A DNA stretch of 64,000 nt from Capsicum annuum. Its lineage: Eukaryota > Streptophyta > Magnoliopsida > Solanales > Solanaceae. The translations under genes were made by a program, and so were the position numbers. The notes under the pieces are model-generated. The model was given only the letters and a program-made list of their open reading frames with translations, was not told the origin of the DNA and made no database searches. Positions 1-12,374 of this stretch are shown piece after piece. Position 1 is the first letter of the stretch. Each line of letters starts with the position of its first letter. The DNA lies in assembly GCF_002878395.1 (NCBI RefSeq), contig NC_061122.1, positions 83,051,455-83,115,454 on the forward strand, given 5' to 3'.

Positions 1-31
1 CTTGACATAACTTTGTGGACACCCAATGATA

Positions 32-53
32 CCAAACCTAGGATCTGATATCA
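32..53 (-). promoter_or_regulatory. Primer-binding site (tRNA-iMet type) of a minus-strand LTR element
   Basis: Read on the minus strand this stretch is TGATATCAGATCCTAGG followed by TTTGG, close to the plant initiator-Met primer site TGGTATCAGAGCC. It lies immediately after the inferred 3' edge of the LTR at 54-2285. This fixes that element as minus-strand, with its body continuing left of the window. Two or three mismatches show that it is old. Confidence 0.7.
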
Positions 54-2285
54 ATTTTTTCATAACCCAAACTAGGTCTTAGTCATGACAGGCATCCTAA
101 GTCCAACAAGGACCGATACCACCCCTACACCTAGTCAAATAAAATATCATAAAACAAATATCAGATAAATTCCAAACATATAACAAGATAGCATAAGATA
201 AGCTCTATGAATTTAAGATATGTATATCACTGATAACCTATAACTAACCAAAAACAACCAACCATCATCCCCCAATTCCACAATAATCCATAAAGCCTTC
301 TAATAAAATTAAAATCAATAAAGTGTAGGTACATGCCCTCGACTCTGACAATGATAATAACAATGATAATTTTAGTATGAATACTTCAATTCTAGTCTAT
401 GAAAGGAAAATGATGAAATAACAAAGTATTCTAAAAAATGGAAGCTCACCACTTCACCACCAACAATCGGTAAACCACGTCATCTACCTAATACTACATA
501 GGAAAAATAGAAGTATCTTTGGAGCCTACATTGTATGAGGATACAACACTCCGATATGGTTAGTGGGTTTTGCACTAGCAAGTAACTCAGGAATAGGGGA
601 TAAAATAATGCCAATAGAAATGTAATTCAAACCATATAAACACTTTTATAAACATACATGAATAATATGCTAGTAAATAGAATAAGGCTTAGCATAAAAT
701 TTTAAACATTAGCATGGATTGTGTAGGTCACCCATCATAAGAAGGAACCTACGGGCTATATGCATCCAGCTCTTCCCTAACTAGTAGGGTCCCAATGCGT
801 GTAGCCACACAAACCAAAAGATATACATATGCACCAGGGGGACTCAAGCATCCCGACGTACTAAGGTGACTTAAGCACCTAATCATGTAATATAATATGA
901 GGGATTCAAACCACCCAATCATATAATAAGGGGGACTCAAATCACTCGTACAATTATACCACCACATCAGCAGCTGCGGTTTCCAACATTGGTTTCTTTG
1001 TAACTCCACTTTCACGACTAAGCTACACAACCCTAATTAATGCAAAATTAAAACAATTTTTACATAATCTAGTTATTTAGCAAAGAGCCAACTGTTAAGA
1101 AACACCATGGGTATCATCATACCTTAACACTTGCAAGCTTATCTCTATTCCATAACAATCATATTAGCTTAGGGGAAGACTATAACTCAACCCTTTTTGT
1201 TCATTAAATCAAACCATAGCCAACAAGGTTTTCAAAATCCATATTCATTGGTTTACTAATTACAAAATGCATTTACATAGGTATGTAAGTCAAACCAATT
1301 GACAATTTCAATATCCAAAGCCATTTACACAAGTTGGTTGAGGAAAACACAATTATTCAAAACCAATTCTAATTAAAAGCAACAATTTAGGAAAAATAAT
1401 AACCCCATAGTATATTCACCATACCCATGCACCCCACATAGTCAAAATCATTAATAAAGCATAAATAATCATGGGAAAATAATTTAGGAATCAATCACGT
1501 CAAAATTCTCAAGCATAACAAAACCCACATTCAAAACCATCCAATTAAACTAATTAAGTTCTTGCTTTTCATAAAGTAATAATTAGGGTAGAGTAAAAGG
1601 CCTATAACACCAATTTTATAAAGAGAATTCAACCCTGGAGCCCTTTAATGATCAACTAGTTGGACACCATAAGTATCTTTCTTTAGGAAATTTAAAAAGA
1701 ATAAAATATTTTTTAATGTGTTAAAGTGTGGAAAGAATTCCCCAAGGGTACTTTATGGTTGTAGTTATTATGTAGGGAAAAGAAGGAATTTCAAAAGTGT
1801 TGTCAAATGAAAAATGAAAAAATTATTGTAGTGACTATGGGTCATACTATGGCTCTTAACAACACGTTATGACTCTTCACCACGAGTCATAGCCAAAATA
1901 GTGTCATTAGGCACAAATACTGTTGACCCTACGACTCGCATCATATGACTCGTTAGGGGACCCTACGCTCATAAGGTCGTAATTTTTATTAGGACAGTAA
2001 CACTTAGAACACACACTAGTTTGACTACGGTTGGGACATCATGACTCGTAATGAGTCCATACAACTGTTTGGGAGCCATTGGTACTTAAAACAGAAAACA
2101 TAGCCACACACACTGGTCAAGTTAATATTAAGGTCCAAAGACACATTAACACTCCCAACGACTTGTTAGGGAAGTCATTCCAAAGACACATTAAGACTCC
2201 CAATGACTTATTAGGGAAGTCATAGTCTAGACAGCGAGGATAAAATTTTAGATATTTTTAAGGGAAAAAAATTTAGGGTGTTACA
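54..2285 (-). mobile_element. 5' LTR of a minus-strand Ty3/gypsy-type element, body outside the window
   Basis: The minus-strand LTR starts at 2285 with TGTAACACCC and ends next to a tRNA-Met-like primer site at 32-53, giving about 2.23 kb. The stretch has no supportable coding sequence; a 93-codon reading frame at 749-1030 has no recognisable domain and is chance. A 45-bp direct duplication lies at 2134-2223, close to the LTR start. The right edge abuts a Tekay-like LTR (from 2286) that lacks roughly its first 145 bp, so this element probably inserted into that LTR. Its second LTR and the target duplication would lie left of the window. Lineage cannot be assigned without the body. Confidence 0.7.
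2134..2223. repeat. 45-bp tandem duplication within an LTR
   Basis: Two adjacent copies (2134-2178 and 2179-2223), both containing CCAAAGACACATTAA and GGGAAGTCAT, differ at only a few positions. It lies in what would be the U3 region of the minus-strand LTR. Confidence 0.8.
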
Positions 2286-2724
2286 TATTCACTGGTTTAA
2301 ATTATCTAATAGATAAATCAAAAGTCAAACGACCTTGTATGCCAATTTTAACTATTGCAATAGCTCCAAAACATTGATTTTAGGCTAGGATGACTCTATC
2401 TTTGGGTCCTGATGCACCTGAGCTAATTTTGACCAATTGGATGGAGAGTTGAGAAAATAGAAATTAGTTGTAGGATCTAATTTGTGTTAAACGGCCTCGA
2501 ATAGAAATTTCAACAATGTCATTGAGTCTAGAGCTCAAAATTTAATAGGGTAGAATAGTTTTTTTGTGTATACGAGTTTAGGATGAATCCTAAAGGCTTA
2601 GGTAGAGATTTAGAAAACTCTACATCTTAGTTATAATTGGTGTGCTTACTGTTAGTGATGCCAGGGGTTGTGATCATGATGCCTTTGATTAATTTAAATA
2701 TGATACCTGAACAGCTGGGTAGGG

Positions 2725-2732
2725 TATAAATA
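2725..2732 (+). promoter_or_regulatory. TATA box of LTR family A, copy 1
   Basis: TATAAATA in the context GGGTATAAATAACCCCC corresponds to the TATA box of the related LTR at 36864. A splice-donor-like GAGGTAAG follows about 150 bp downstream (2874-2881). Confidence 0.6.
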
Positions 2733-3679
2733 ACCCCCTTTTAGCCATTTTACCCATTCATTATCAATTATCAAGAGACTAAAACCCTAAGGAGTGGATT
2801 ATCTTAGTATTGGAGCTTGTGTGTTATTTTGACATCTTGGAAATAATTATTACATAATTTTCCTTCGAATTTGAGGTAAGATTCCTTTTCATTCATTATG
2901 GATTTTCTAATTTATTATTCAAAAACCCTAAAACTTAGTGACTTGATTTTATCACCAATGTAGCACAGACATCACCTATTTTTTGGCTAATTACTCCTTG
3001 AGCATGAGGAAATGTTGGGTTGGCTTTGAAAATACAATTCTGTAACTGGGACCCAGATGTGATTTTAGGTGATTTTTGGACCTGAAGCACAATGGTTCAA
3101 TATAGGTATCATTATTTTATTATTGAAGAGTGGAATATTATTTTTATGGCATGGCATCTTTTGAAATCTTCTAGAAAAGGAAAGTCATTGATTTAGTGGA
3201 TTTTCAAGCTTTCTTCAATGTCCAGGTAGGCTAGCCTTCACCATACTTATAGATTAAGATTATTCATAGTATTTGTATGATATCATGTTAGATTTTTATG
3301 GTTTTAATGTGGTGATGATGTGATTGAAAACACTATGGTTATTTGTACCATTTAGGAAATTCGGAAACTATAATTTAGGCATAAATAACTTGCTTGCTCA
3401 TGCTCTAGGTAGCATTTATATCTTACGATTGATTGTGGCTTAGTTAACTTCTAAAGGTGGATTTACATACCTTATCCTAGTTCGGGTTAGAAACTTTTTT
3501 AAAATGTACTTTGGGGATTTAACAATGGGCCTTAGGACCATCATAGGCTAAGATTTGTATTAATCCTTGTAATATTTTACATACTCGTTATGTACTTAGG
3601 AAATTCTTACTAAGGTATTATTGAGGAGACTTTTCACTTAATGGTTATGATAGGTTGGCATTGAGAGTTGATACTTATT

Positions 3680-4090
3680 GACTATGCTAGTGATTCTGCT
3701 ATTAATTATGATATTAGTTACATATATATATATATACATATATATATACTGGTTCAATTCTAGATAATATTTATGGTATTGATTATACATATGTTGATTT
3801 GAGTTGGGATAGTGATTATAATATTAAGGTTATATATACTGGTTTAAGTTTGGATAATGATTATGATATAGATGATTTATATACTAGTTCGAGTCTAGAT
3901 AATGATTATGATATTAATTATATATATACTAGTTTGATTTTGTGGTTCAAGTTTGTATAATGATTATGATATAGATAATTTATGTACTTGTTTGAGTCTA
4001 GATAATGATTATGATATTAATTATATATATATACTAGTTTGATTCTGGCCGTTATTTATGATATTGATTACATAATACCAGTTTAAATCC
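3680..4090. repeat. AT-rich imperfect tandem repeats inside an LTR
   Basis: The region repeats GATAATGATTATGATATTAA, TATATATACTAGTTTGA and GAGTCTAGATAATG several times at spacings of roughly 65-75 bp, with a short TA microsatellite at about 3719-3750. The block occupies the place where the related LTR at 36187-40703 has its own tandem arrays, so it is a lineage-specific variable region of the LTR. Confidence 0.65.
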
Positions 4091-4959
4091 AACAATAAAG
4101 TATGATACTGAGATATAGGTAATGGTTCATGTTTGGAAATGGGAAAAAATTTATAGTGTGGCATAACATGGATGGATTCTGGTTTTATAATAGAAGTTAG
4201 TTAATAACGATGGTTTAGTTTATTCCTTGCTTGATTGTACCCTCTAGGCTTATGGGGGCCCATGTTAGGTTATTTACTTTTCTGCACTTATTGTCTTAAA
4301 TGGATAATTTTATAGTTATAATGGTATTTTATTGGTCCTTTATATTATGCTATTATTTTAGTTATTTACTTTTTTATGCACTACGGTGTTAGAGTTAATT
4401 TAGGTTTGCCATTCTCTTAATTTAGTTATGTTATCTTGCATTTTATCATATTTAAATCATGACTTAACTTAGTTGGACGATGATGCCTATTGAGTACCTA
4501 TGGTTTTGGTACTTATACTACACTTTTGTACATTTTTGGTGTAGATCTGAGTACCAGTAACTGCCATTGATCTGAGTACTAGTTGTCATCGTTGATTGGA
4601 GGATCGTACTGTGTTGGGTTCCAAAAATAGGGTGAGCTCTCAGAGTTGGATTTTTCATATTTACTTCTATCTTATTAATGTTTAGTCTTTTGTCTCAAGA
4701 CAAGACTATTTTAGAACTTAAGTTGTATTTATAGTAGCTCTTGTACTGGCTCTACCTGGTCGTTGGATGGTTATCTACATTCTTGGTTACCTTTGTCTGT
4801 TTTTATTACCTTATTTATAAGTTGAGATTGTTGTTTTTGCTCTTTTGGACATTTTTCACCAAGCTGGCCCATTGTCTTTGGCTCTAGGTTATGGTTTGTC
4901 TTTCCTACTCGTGGGATAAAGTAGGTTCCATCATGACTCATAAATTGGATCATGATAAA

Positions 4960-4980
4960 TTTCTATAAGAGCCTAGGCTT
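4960..4980 (+). promoter_or_regulatory. Degenerate tRNA-iMet primer-binding site
   Basis: TTCTATAAGAGCCTAGGCTT resembles TTGGTATCAGAGCCTAGG and starts two or three bases after the inferred LTR end at 4957. It is the expected position for minus-strand priming of the plus-strand element. Confidence 0.65.
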
Positions 4981-5159
4981 CACTGATATTATTAGTGCAA
5001 GAGAAAATGTCTAGTAGAGTCTTGTATATTTGATTAATGATGCCTTTTCCTTACCCTTAAGAGGCTATTGGACATTCTTAGGAGTTCTTTACTACTTTCA
5101 TTAATTTCGTGCTAGGAGTCTGAGTTAGTTTATTGAACATTCCTTTTACTTTACTCTTT

Positions 5160-6640
5160 TGTAGATGACTAGGATGTGTTCTATGGCTACACAAGATGAG
5201 TGTCCTGAGATCGATCCTAGAGTTTCTATTAATGTTCATGGATGACCCAAAGGTTGTGGAAAACCTTGAGATATTTCCTAAGCTAGGGGCTAGGAAAGAG
5301 GGCCTTCACCAAACTATATTCCCACTCTTGAGCCAGAGTTTCTTTCGCCCCAGCCAATGGTAAGCCAGAGATCTGCTTAGGCTCTATCGAGGTTTATTAC
5401 TTCTACAAGGCTAAGGGATTCTTTGATTTATATTTTGGGATTTATTAGCACAGTTTACTTATTAGAATAGTACTGAGGTGGGGGCATAGCCTGTAGCTTC
5501 GGCTCCCAGAGTTGAGGCCCCTTCTCTATAGGTAGTTACTCAACCAATAGTTATCCAGCCTTCTATGTCTATTAAGGAGTAGAAGATGTTGAGTAGATTC
5601 TTCAAATTGGCTCTGCCTAGGTTTTCTGAAGCACCAGGCAAGTATGCATTTGAATTTCTAATTACATATGAGGATAGGCTCCATAATTTGGGTAAAGTTA
5701 AGACTCATAATGTGGACTACACTACTCTTTAGTTTGACTTGGTAGCTTGGCATTGGTGGAAAGGTCATCTTTATTTTAGGCCATCTAGATCTTCTCCTTA
5801 CCATTAGCATAGTTTTCTGAGATTTTCTAAGCAAAGTTTACGCCTTGCAGCCTTAGGGATTATTTGATGGATTAGTTCTCTATATTGGGTAGGGATCCAT
5901 GATAGTTATAAAGTATGTGGCCCATATTTATGAGTTTGCTAGTCATGCCACTTCTATTTTGTATACTAAGTATTAGAAGGTTTGTTTCTTTATTTGATGA
6001 CTTAGACTTCCACTTCGTATGTCTACTCAGAGTTGGGTTGTTAGGGGTAGATCTTTTGTTGAGGTGTCTGATCATGCCCAAGTGATAGAGGTGATGCATT
6101 GTGATACTTGAGAGTGCAATATTAAGAGGCCTAAATATTAGGATAGATTCAGTAGGAGTCGTAGTAGCATAAAGTTCATAGGTAGTTGTTTTTAGTGTAG
6201 CTACCCCCTTTCCAGTTGTATCAACCTCAGAGTCATTCGAGTAGACTAGTCCAAGAAGTGCTCCAAATTATGGATGGAGGTCAGTCTTGTGGTAGAGATC
6301 ATCCTAGTCTGGGTACTGGTTATTCTTTGAGGGGTTTATCTTCTAGTTATTCTAGTTATGGCTACTTTGAGTCAGCCAAATCTGCTAGCCTTGGTTCAAC
6401 TCATGCTACATGTTAGAGTTGTGGAGCTTTTGGTCATTACTCATGTGATTGCCCTCATCGTGGGGTGATTATTACAATAGCTCAGAGTGTTCCCCTATTA
6501 GAGAAGTTCATCCCTCAGCTAGAAGTGGTTTATATAGTTATAAGAGCATTCCCTAAGGTCTCATGAAAGTTCTCATATAGGTAGGGTATGTGATCGATTA
6601 GGAGACCAGCTAAGTGGCAGACGTGGTCAGTTATATGCAG
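5160..6640 (+). pseudogene. Decayed gag of a Tekay/Del-like Ty3/gypsy element
   Basis: This is the remnant of the structural Gag protein. A retrotransposon-gag domain is readable at about 5590-5770 (LPRFSEAPG, then FEFLITYEDRLHNLG and the aromatic end WHWWKG). A CCHC zinc knuckle lies at 6411-6452: Cys, stop, Ser, Cys, four residues, His, four residues, Cys, so the metal ligands survive around an in-frame TAG at 6414-6416. An open stretch at 6216-6416 is the Ser/Gly/Tyr-rich linker before the knuckle. Many stops and frame changes show that it is dead. It follows the LTR and primer site in the same orientation and precedes protease and RT at the normal spacing. Confidence 0.8.
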
Positions 6641-6666
6641 TACCTGCTAGACCTGACATTGAGTCT

Positions 6667-7083
6667 TTGGATATTGTTGTCATAGGTATGATTTTATTGT
6701 GCCGTCAGTCATCCTTTTCTTTATTTGATCTAGGATCCACTTATTCTCATGTATTTACTTATTATGCTCTAAGATTAGAGTTATCTTGGTGTTTATTATC
6801 TCTGTCATTTTTTGTATCTACTCCCATGGGTGATTCTTTAGTAGTGGATCAGGTGTTCAGATTATGTGTTGTGACTGTTAGATATATTGATACTCATATT
6901 GATCTCATTATATTTCATATGGTGGATTTTGATATGATTTTGGGCATAGACTGGTTATCCTACTATCATGTAGTCGTGGATTGTTTTGGAAAAATTGCGA
7001 CCATGCCCGGCATACCCCAGATCATTTGGCAGAGAGCAATTATCAAAGAGACAATGGGGGTTATTTCTTATATGTATGCTTAG
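6667..7083 (+). pseudogene. Retropepsin-like protease segment, Tekay/Del-like element
   Basis: A 139-codon open stretch matches the aspartic protease region of Tekay-type chromoviruses. The active-site region reads FDLGSTYSHV, where the family normally has D-S/T-G, so the middle residue is Leu. The downstream hallmark MILGIDWLSYYHVVVDC, which leads into RT, is very well preserved. It is flanked upstream by the zinc knuckle and downstream by the RT start motif FSDVFP at about 7170. Frame changes on both sides separate it from gag and RT. The Met at the start is probably not a real start, because in the intact element this is internal to a polyprotein. Confidence 0.85.
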
Positions 7084-7109
7084 AGGCTTATTTTGAGGAG
7101 TTGCGAGTC

Positions 7110-8200
7110 TTACCTTACTTAAATTTGAGATATTAGCATGGGTAGTCCATCACTTGACTTTGTTCTTATAATCCATAAGTTTTCTGATGTTTTCCCTATC
7201 AATCTACCTAGTATACCTCCTGCTAATAAGATTGAGCTTTTATTGATCTTGATCTTAGCACCTGACCTATTTCTATAGCACCTTATAGTATGACTCATGT
7301 TGAGCTTTAGGAGCTGAATTATCAGCTCCAGGATCTTCTTAGCAAGGGATTTATTAGAACGAGTATGTCCTCTTGGGAAGCTCTTATGTTGTTTGTGAAG
7401 AAGAAAAATGACTTCATGCTTATGTGTATAGAATATAGACAGCATAATAAGGTGATGGTAAAGAACTGTTATCTTATGCCTCACATTTTTAACTTGTTCA
7501 ACCAGCTTTACGGTACAGTAGTGTTCTCTATGATTTAATTAAGATATAGTTACCATCAGTTGGCCAGATCATTATCCCTAAGATATCCTTTAGGACCCGT
7601 TATGATCATTATTAGTTCTTGGTGATGTGCTTTGGGTTGACTAATTCCCTATATACATTCATGGATTAGATGAACCCAGTGTTATGGCTTATTTGAATTT
7701 CTTTATGACTGTGTTCATCAATAATATCTTGGTGTATTTGAGCAGAAGAGAGAAGTATCACAACATTTGAGGACTATGCTCTAGAATTTGAGAGATCTTA
7801 TGCTCTTTCCCATGTGCTACAAGTTTAAGTTTTGTCTTGAGTTAGTGACATTCGTTGGGCATATAGTGTCTAAGGATAGAATTATGGTAGACCCGATAAT
7901 AATTGAGGTTATTCGTTTTGGGATAGACCTACATCTCCCATTGAGGTTCATAGCTTTATTTGCTTTGCTGGTTATTATAGATGATTCCTGGAGGGTTTTT
8001 CTATTATTTTAGCATCGATGACCGATTGACTCAAAAAGAGGTTCATTTTTTATGGCTCGAGGAGTGTGACTCGAGCTTTGGTAATCTCAAGGAGTTTCTT
8101 ACTCCGGATCCTATTTTGGATCTTCTTGTTAAGGGTGAGGGATTCTCCATGCATCGTGATGCTTCATTTGTTTTTCTAGGTTGTGTATTAATGCAGTAGG
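7110..8200 (+). pseudogene. Reverse transcriptase and start of RNase H, decayed, with Asn-Asn at the catalytic pair
   Basis: RT motifs occur in order in shifting frames: FSDVFPINLPSIPP near 7170, then the fingers region, then VFINNILVYLS at 7711-7740 where the catalytic pair is normally Asp-Asp. Next come the thumb/connection region FVGHIVSKDRIMVDP (open frame 7788-8012) and LTQKEVHFLW, ending in RNase H at DASFVFLGCVLMQ (open frame 7981-8199). The replacement of both catalytic Asp codons by AAT (7720-7725) makes polymerase activity impossible even apart from the frameshifts. The order gag-protease-RT-RNase H-integrase is that of Ty3/gypsy. Confidence 0.85.
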
Positions 8201-9030
8201 GTCGTGTTATTTCTTATGCTTTGAGGAAGGCTAAGGTATATGAGTATAACTAACTTTCTCATGATTTAGAGTTTGTGTCGGTAGTTTTGCACTTAATATT
8301 TTGAGGCATTATCTTTATGGGATGCATTGAGAGATTTTCAAAAATCATCACAATCTTCAGCATCTAATGAAACAAAGGGAGCTTAATGCTAGGAAGTGTA
8401 GATGGAGCTTCTTAAGGACTATGATATTTCTATCTTTTATCATCTAAGAAAAGAGAATGTAGTAGCAGATGCCTTGAGTCAGGAAGGAGTGAATATGGGT
8501 GGCTTGGCTTGTATTTTGGTTTCTTCGAGGTCGTTAGCACAGGACATTCAGTCATTATCCAACATGAGGGTTAGACTTGACATTTCAGGCCTTATTCGTT
8601 AAGAAGATTTAGGATCGTTAGTTTGAGAATAATAGAGTTGCATCCTCTGTAATCAGGTGTTGAGTGGTGAGTCCAAGAGGGCCTCCATAGATTGTGAGGG
8701 TATTTGGACATTTAATAGCTGCATTTGTGTCAGAAGGATTGATGATTTGATTCAGTTGATTTATTACGAGGCTTATATCTCTAGATATTTCATTCATTTA
8801 GGTATAGCTAAGATGGATAGTGATTTGAGAAGTATTATTGGTGAAGTTTCATAAAAAGAGATGGGGTGTATTTTGTAGCTTGTTGCCTATGTTGTCAGCA
8901 GGTGAAGGCCAAGCATTGGTGACCTGTTGATTGATTCAGAGGTTTCCAATTCCCCAGAGGAAGTGGGAGCAAATTACCATTGACTTTGTTAGACTGTTGT
9001 CATTGCCGGAGAATATAGTTTAGGAATAAC
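8200..9030 (+). pseudogene. RNase H end and integrase start, truncated
   Basis: The RNase H tail includes LKDYDISIFYHLRKENVVADALSQE (open frame 8402-8602). The integrase zinc-binding N-terminus follows: HLGIAKMDSDLR (open frame 8657-8854) and the paired Cys motif near 8877-8915 (CCLCCQQVK). The start of the catalytic core is seen at FPRGSGSK...DFV, about 8945-8990, equivalent to the usual PEWKWERITMDFV. Recognisable coding then stops; the integrase core end and chromodomain are absent and no 3' LTR is present. The break lies next to a minus-strand LTR fragment (from about 9030). Confidence 0.8.
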
Positions 9031-10692
9031 TGAATTATGTTTGTTTGACTACTAGTCCTTATTTCCTTATTTACTTTTATGTTATTTTTGTTTCTTTCCT
9101 CCTTGGTACATGTAGTTTATGGCAAATATCCAAAGTCAATGAAATCCCTTTCTTTTTAATCGATCATCACAATAACAATAATAAAAAATAATGCTAAAAA
9201 AAGACAAATAACAATCCCAACATGGGTATCTTAATGATAATAATCATTAATATCTTAAGTCAATAATAATATTCACATAAGCCTCCACACTGCCAACATA
9301 ATAAAATATTAATCTCATAAAAAAATTCCAACCATATAATACATTATGAATAGTTAACTATACCCAGTTTGGTCTGAATAAAGTTAAACTTACCTCAAAT
9401 GCGGAAAAACAAGCCTAAACCCTCAACAAAAAGCCTTTCCTTTTTTAGTAGCCTCAAAATTAGCCAATATATCAAAACATATAATCTGCAGTCAATCGGA
9501 GTATAATGATACCCATATTAACTACTTTTATTCCCGATCCAAAAATACTTCAAAAATTGACTACAAAATAAAAAAGGTAAAACCAAAAATTTTATGAAAG
9601 AAGTATGTTACCCATACTATAAGAGTTCAAAATATGAAGTAAAAAGTAAGTTGTAAAAAGTAAGTTGGAATCAACATTTAAATTTTTGAAAGCCCGTTTT
9701 CACACTTTACAGGATAAAACCCCTAAATTCCAAATTTAACATCCAAGTTTTAAGAATGTTTAGATAACAAAATCAATGAGTGATAATACAAATTGAGTTT
9801 AGAAGTTTAGCCAAATAAGTGTAACAAAAATTTTCCCTTGAAATTGATGTTTTCGAGGTCTCAAGGTACAAAAATGGCAAAAATGGAGTTGGAATTATGA
9901 AAATGGAGTATTTACACAGTTCAATAAATAGTACCACAAAATTGTAGTACCCCCAGCATAATCGTGACAGTTAATGTTTGAACGATATTAAATTGGTCAT
10001 CGTGTTCACGGATCTATGCTTCGCTAATGTGTTAAGTAGCCTAACCCATTCCATTATAATAACTCTTAGTGACCACAGTGTCTCACCTTGACATCGTAAT
10101 AAGTAAGTTGATCAAGTTCCATGATCGTGATAGAAGTCCACATAATCACAATGAAGGGCTAGATGTTGCACCAACAAAACATGACCAACAGTGATGTTGA
10201 ATAATATATTGTCACGATTGAACCCTTGATATTGTTTGGGTCCCAACAGATATAATCAGATAATAGTACTAGGCAAATTTTGACTTCCTAGGCTCAATGG
10301 AACCATCGATATACCAAAAGTAGTTATTTTAAAGAAGTTACCCTCAAGAACCCCTTTAAGTTAAAATAACTAGTTCCTCATCTAAATGCTAAAAATTCAA
10401 AATAAAGACTCAAAACCTGAACTAAACATTCTAATAATACAACAATGACATTCCAGATCTAATGCAACTGACAAAGTCACCATCCGACGCTCCAATTACA
10501 AAATATTGACCAAAGTTGAAAGAATCACTTTAAAGGCTACTCAAAACCTCAAACTCATATAAATAACTTCCAAATATTTTTGACACTATTTGAACCATCT
10601 TTACCACTCATAAATGATATAAAACAACTAAAGGGAAAGGTAAAATGGTTAAAACGTAGAAAAATCTAAAAATCATAATAAAAGTTGTTACA
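9030..10692 (-). mobile_element. Truncated LTR, probably minus strand (family D)
   Basis: The right end at 10692 reads GTTGTTACA, i.e. TGTAACAAC on the minus strand, a normal LTR start. The block contains no supportable reading frame. It has the usual LTR texture: a CG-containing patch at about 9990-10160 (for example GATCGTGATAGAAG) and CTTACCTC at 9389-9396, which on the minus strand is the splice-donor-like GAGGTAAG also present in the LTR at 2286-4957. A near-duplicate AAAAAGTAAGTTG lies at 9640-9670. The left edge is not sharp and no primer site is visible, so the 3' part of the LTR is probably missing. Orientation is inferred. Confidence 0.5.
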
Positions 10693-12374
10693 TATAAAAA
10701 AGATGATACTAAAGAACTCGATAAGTAAGAGGAATCTTGATAGGTTGCATTAGAACAAGTTTCCACTAATGAAACCTACTTTAATCAAGGAAACATAGAA
10801 ATTATTGGTTATTTCACAAATACATAAGGGAAAAATAGGACTAGGGGCCATTTTCAGGGACTAGTCATTCCATAAGATGAACTTGACGATGATAAGGATG
10901 TTAATCTCTGTGAATTGGGTGTTATTGGTGACATTGTACCTCCTACTTTAGCATCATGTGCAAATTTTTACATTACTAGCTTTATGATCTAGTAGTTGAA
11001 TCTTAAAAGCCTGTTTATAGGCGCTCTGAGAGATGATCAAAACCTCTACTAGATCAACTTTGTGGGAATCTTTTTGATCATACCATCTTCCAAAAATGAG
11101 ATAAAATATTATCAGGTTATGATATTTTTCCCTTTCACTATCTTAAGAGGTAACAATATAGTTGATTGAGCTTCTAGATGACTCGGCTACTAACTAGGGA
11201 GAATTGAAGATTACTTTTATAAAGTGATTTCTCCCACTTTCCAAGATTCTACAATTGAGATGAGATTAACAACATTATCCCCCCACTTAGAGAAGCTTTA
11301 CGTGAAACTTGGTTAAGTTTCAATAAGAAATTAAAGTCGTGCCCCAAACATAAGATTACTAATGAAAATATTTTGGATATATTCTACAATTAATTGAGTT
11401 TCACAACACAGATAATGTTAACACAAGCTAGATTAGATTTCGTGTTATATACCTATGCAAATACAATTATGATATTAGATCAAGGTATAAATATATATTA
11501 AGCATGGCATACTAGGCATTTAGAGATATCTATATGAACTTACTCATTGGGTAGAAATATTTAAAAAAAGAGGATCATAATCAAGATATGGCTCAAATGA
11601 AAAATCAAATAAACTTATTTCAAAGACATAATAGGATTGACACCAAAAAGGTGAATACAATTGGATACCATGGTACAGCTCCAAGTCCTAATGGTAATGT
11701 CTCCAATTCTAGTATTGAGGCAAAGTATTAAGGAATAGATAATAGTTTCTAGGTCAACTTTGAAGGATATAATAATGTCACCTATCACCATGGTCAAGGA
11801 AATCAAGGTTGGAACTACTAAAAAGATATTATTTATGATTAAGGTGCCTATATAGAAAGAAGTTGTAGTAGAGATTAAGATATATAGAAGAATAAGGATG
11901 GTTATAAAAGGATTCCGATTGTATTTTTGTCCATATAAGAAATTATGATCAAGTATATACAAGTGGTTTTTACATGGAACACATGATGGCTAAGATGCAT
12001 GTTTAAATAAATAGTCCACTGATTCTAGGATAAAGGATCTATGTGGATATTTCAAAGGCTTCTTGAATGGTCGATTCTCACTCTATCGCTATCAAGAATC
12101 TTGAGAAACAAATGGAAAAGGATTCAATAGCTTTAAATCTAATGAAATGCGGTACTTTATTGACTATCACAGTTCTTAATCTAGGTAATTGTATAAAAGT
12201 CACCGTTATGAACAAAAAGTAGTTAAATGAGCGGATTGAGCCAACTATTTTTTATTACATAATATTGTTATTTTTGATGATGGGCTTAAGAATATAAACA
12301 TAGAAGATGAAGATAATCAATTAGTGGTTGATGAGAAATAAGATAAAGCTAGAGAGCTTCCACATAATGTAAAG
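10693..12374 (+). pseudogene. Highly decayed gag of an Athila/Tat-like element
   Basis: In shifting frames this carries the Athila/Tat Gag pattern: a Pro-Thr-Leu segment near 10940, then a region matching the gag domain (FFPFTILRGN near 11130, and a stretch ending in FQDSTIEMRLTT near 11240). The rest, to 12374, is too degenerate to read beyond fragments such as AIKNLEKQMEKD near 12090. The identification rests mainly on the well-preserved downstream segment (12375-13000) in the same orientation. There is no LTR of its own at the left; it abuts the LTR fragment ending at 10692. The short frame at 11615-11962 on the other strand has no support. Confidence 0.55.

Larger units (their letters stand above)
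2286..4957 (+). mobile_element. 5'-truncated LTR of a plus-strand Tekay/Del-like element (LTR family A, copy 1)
   Basis: The sequence aligns by eye with the LTR at 36187-40703. Shared blocks are the region upstream of the TATA box, the TATA box, and the end ATTGGATCATGATA just before a primer site. The first base corresponds to about position 36330 of the other copy, so about 145 bp of the LTR start is missing, presumably separated by the insertion at 54-2285. The centre (3680-4090) carries imperfect repeats built on GATAATGATTATGATATTA and TA-rich runs. No coding sequence is seen in this 2.7 kb. Family membership is inferred from the pol fragment downstream. Confidence 0.75.

Noticed and set aside
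749..1030. 93-codon Cys- and Leu-rich frame on the minus strand
   Set aside because: It lies inside an LTR, has no domain and no conserved copy in the window.
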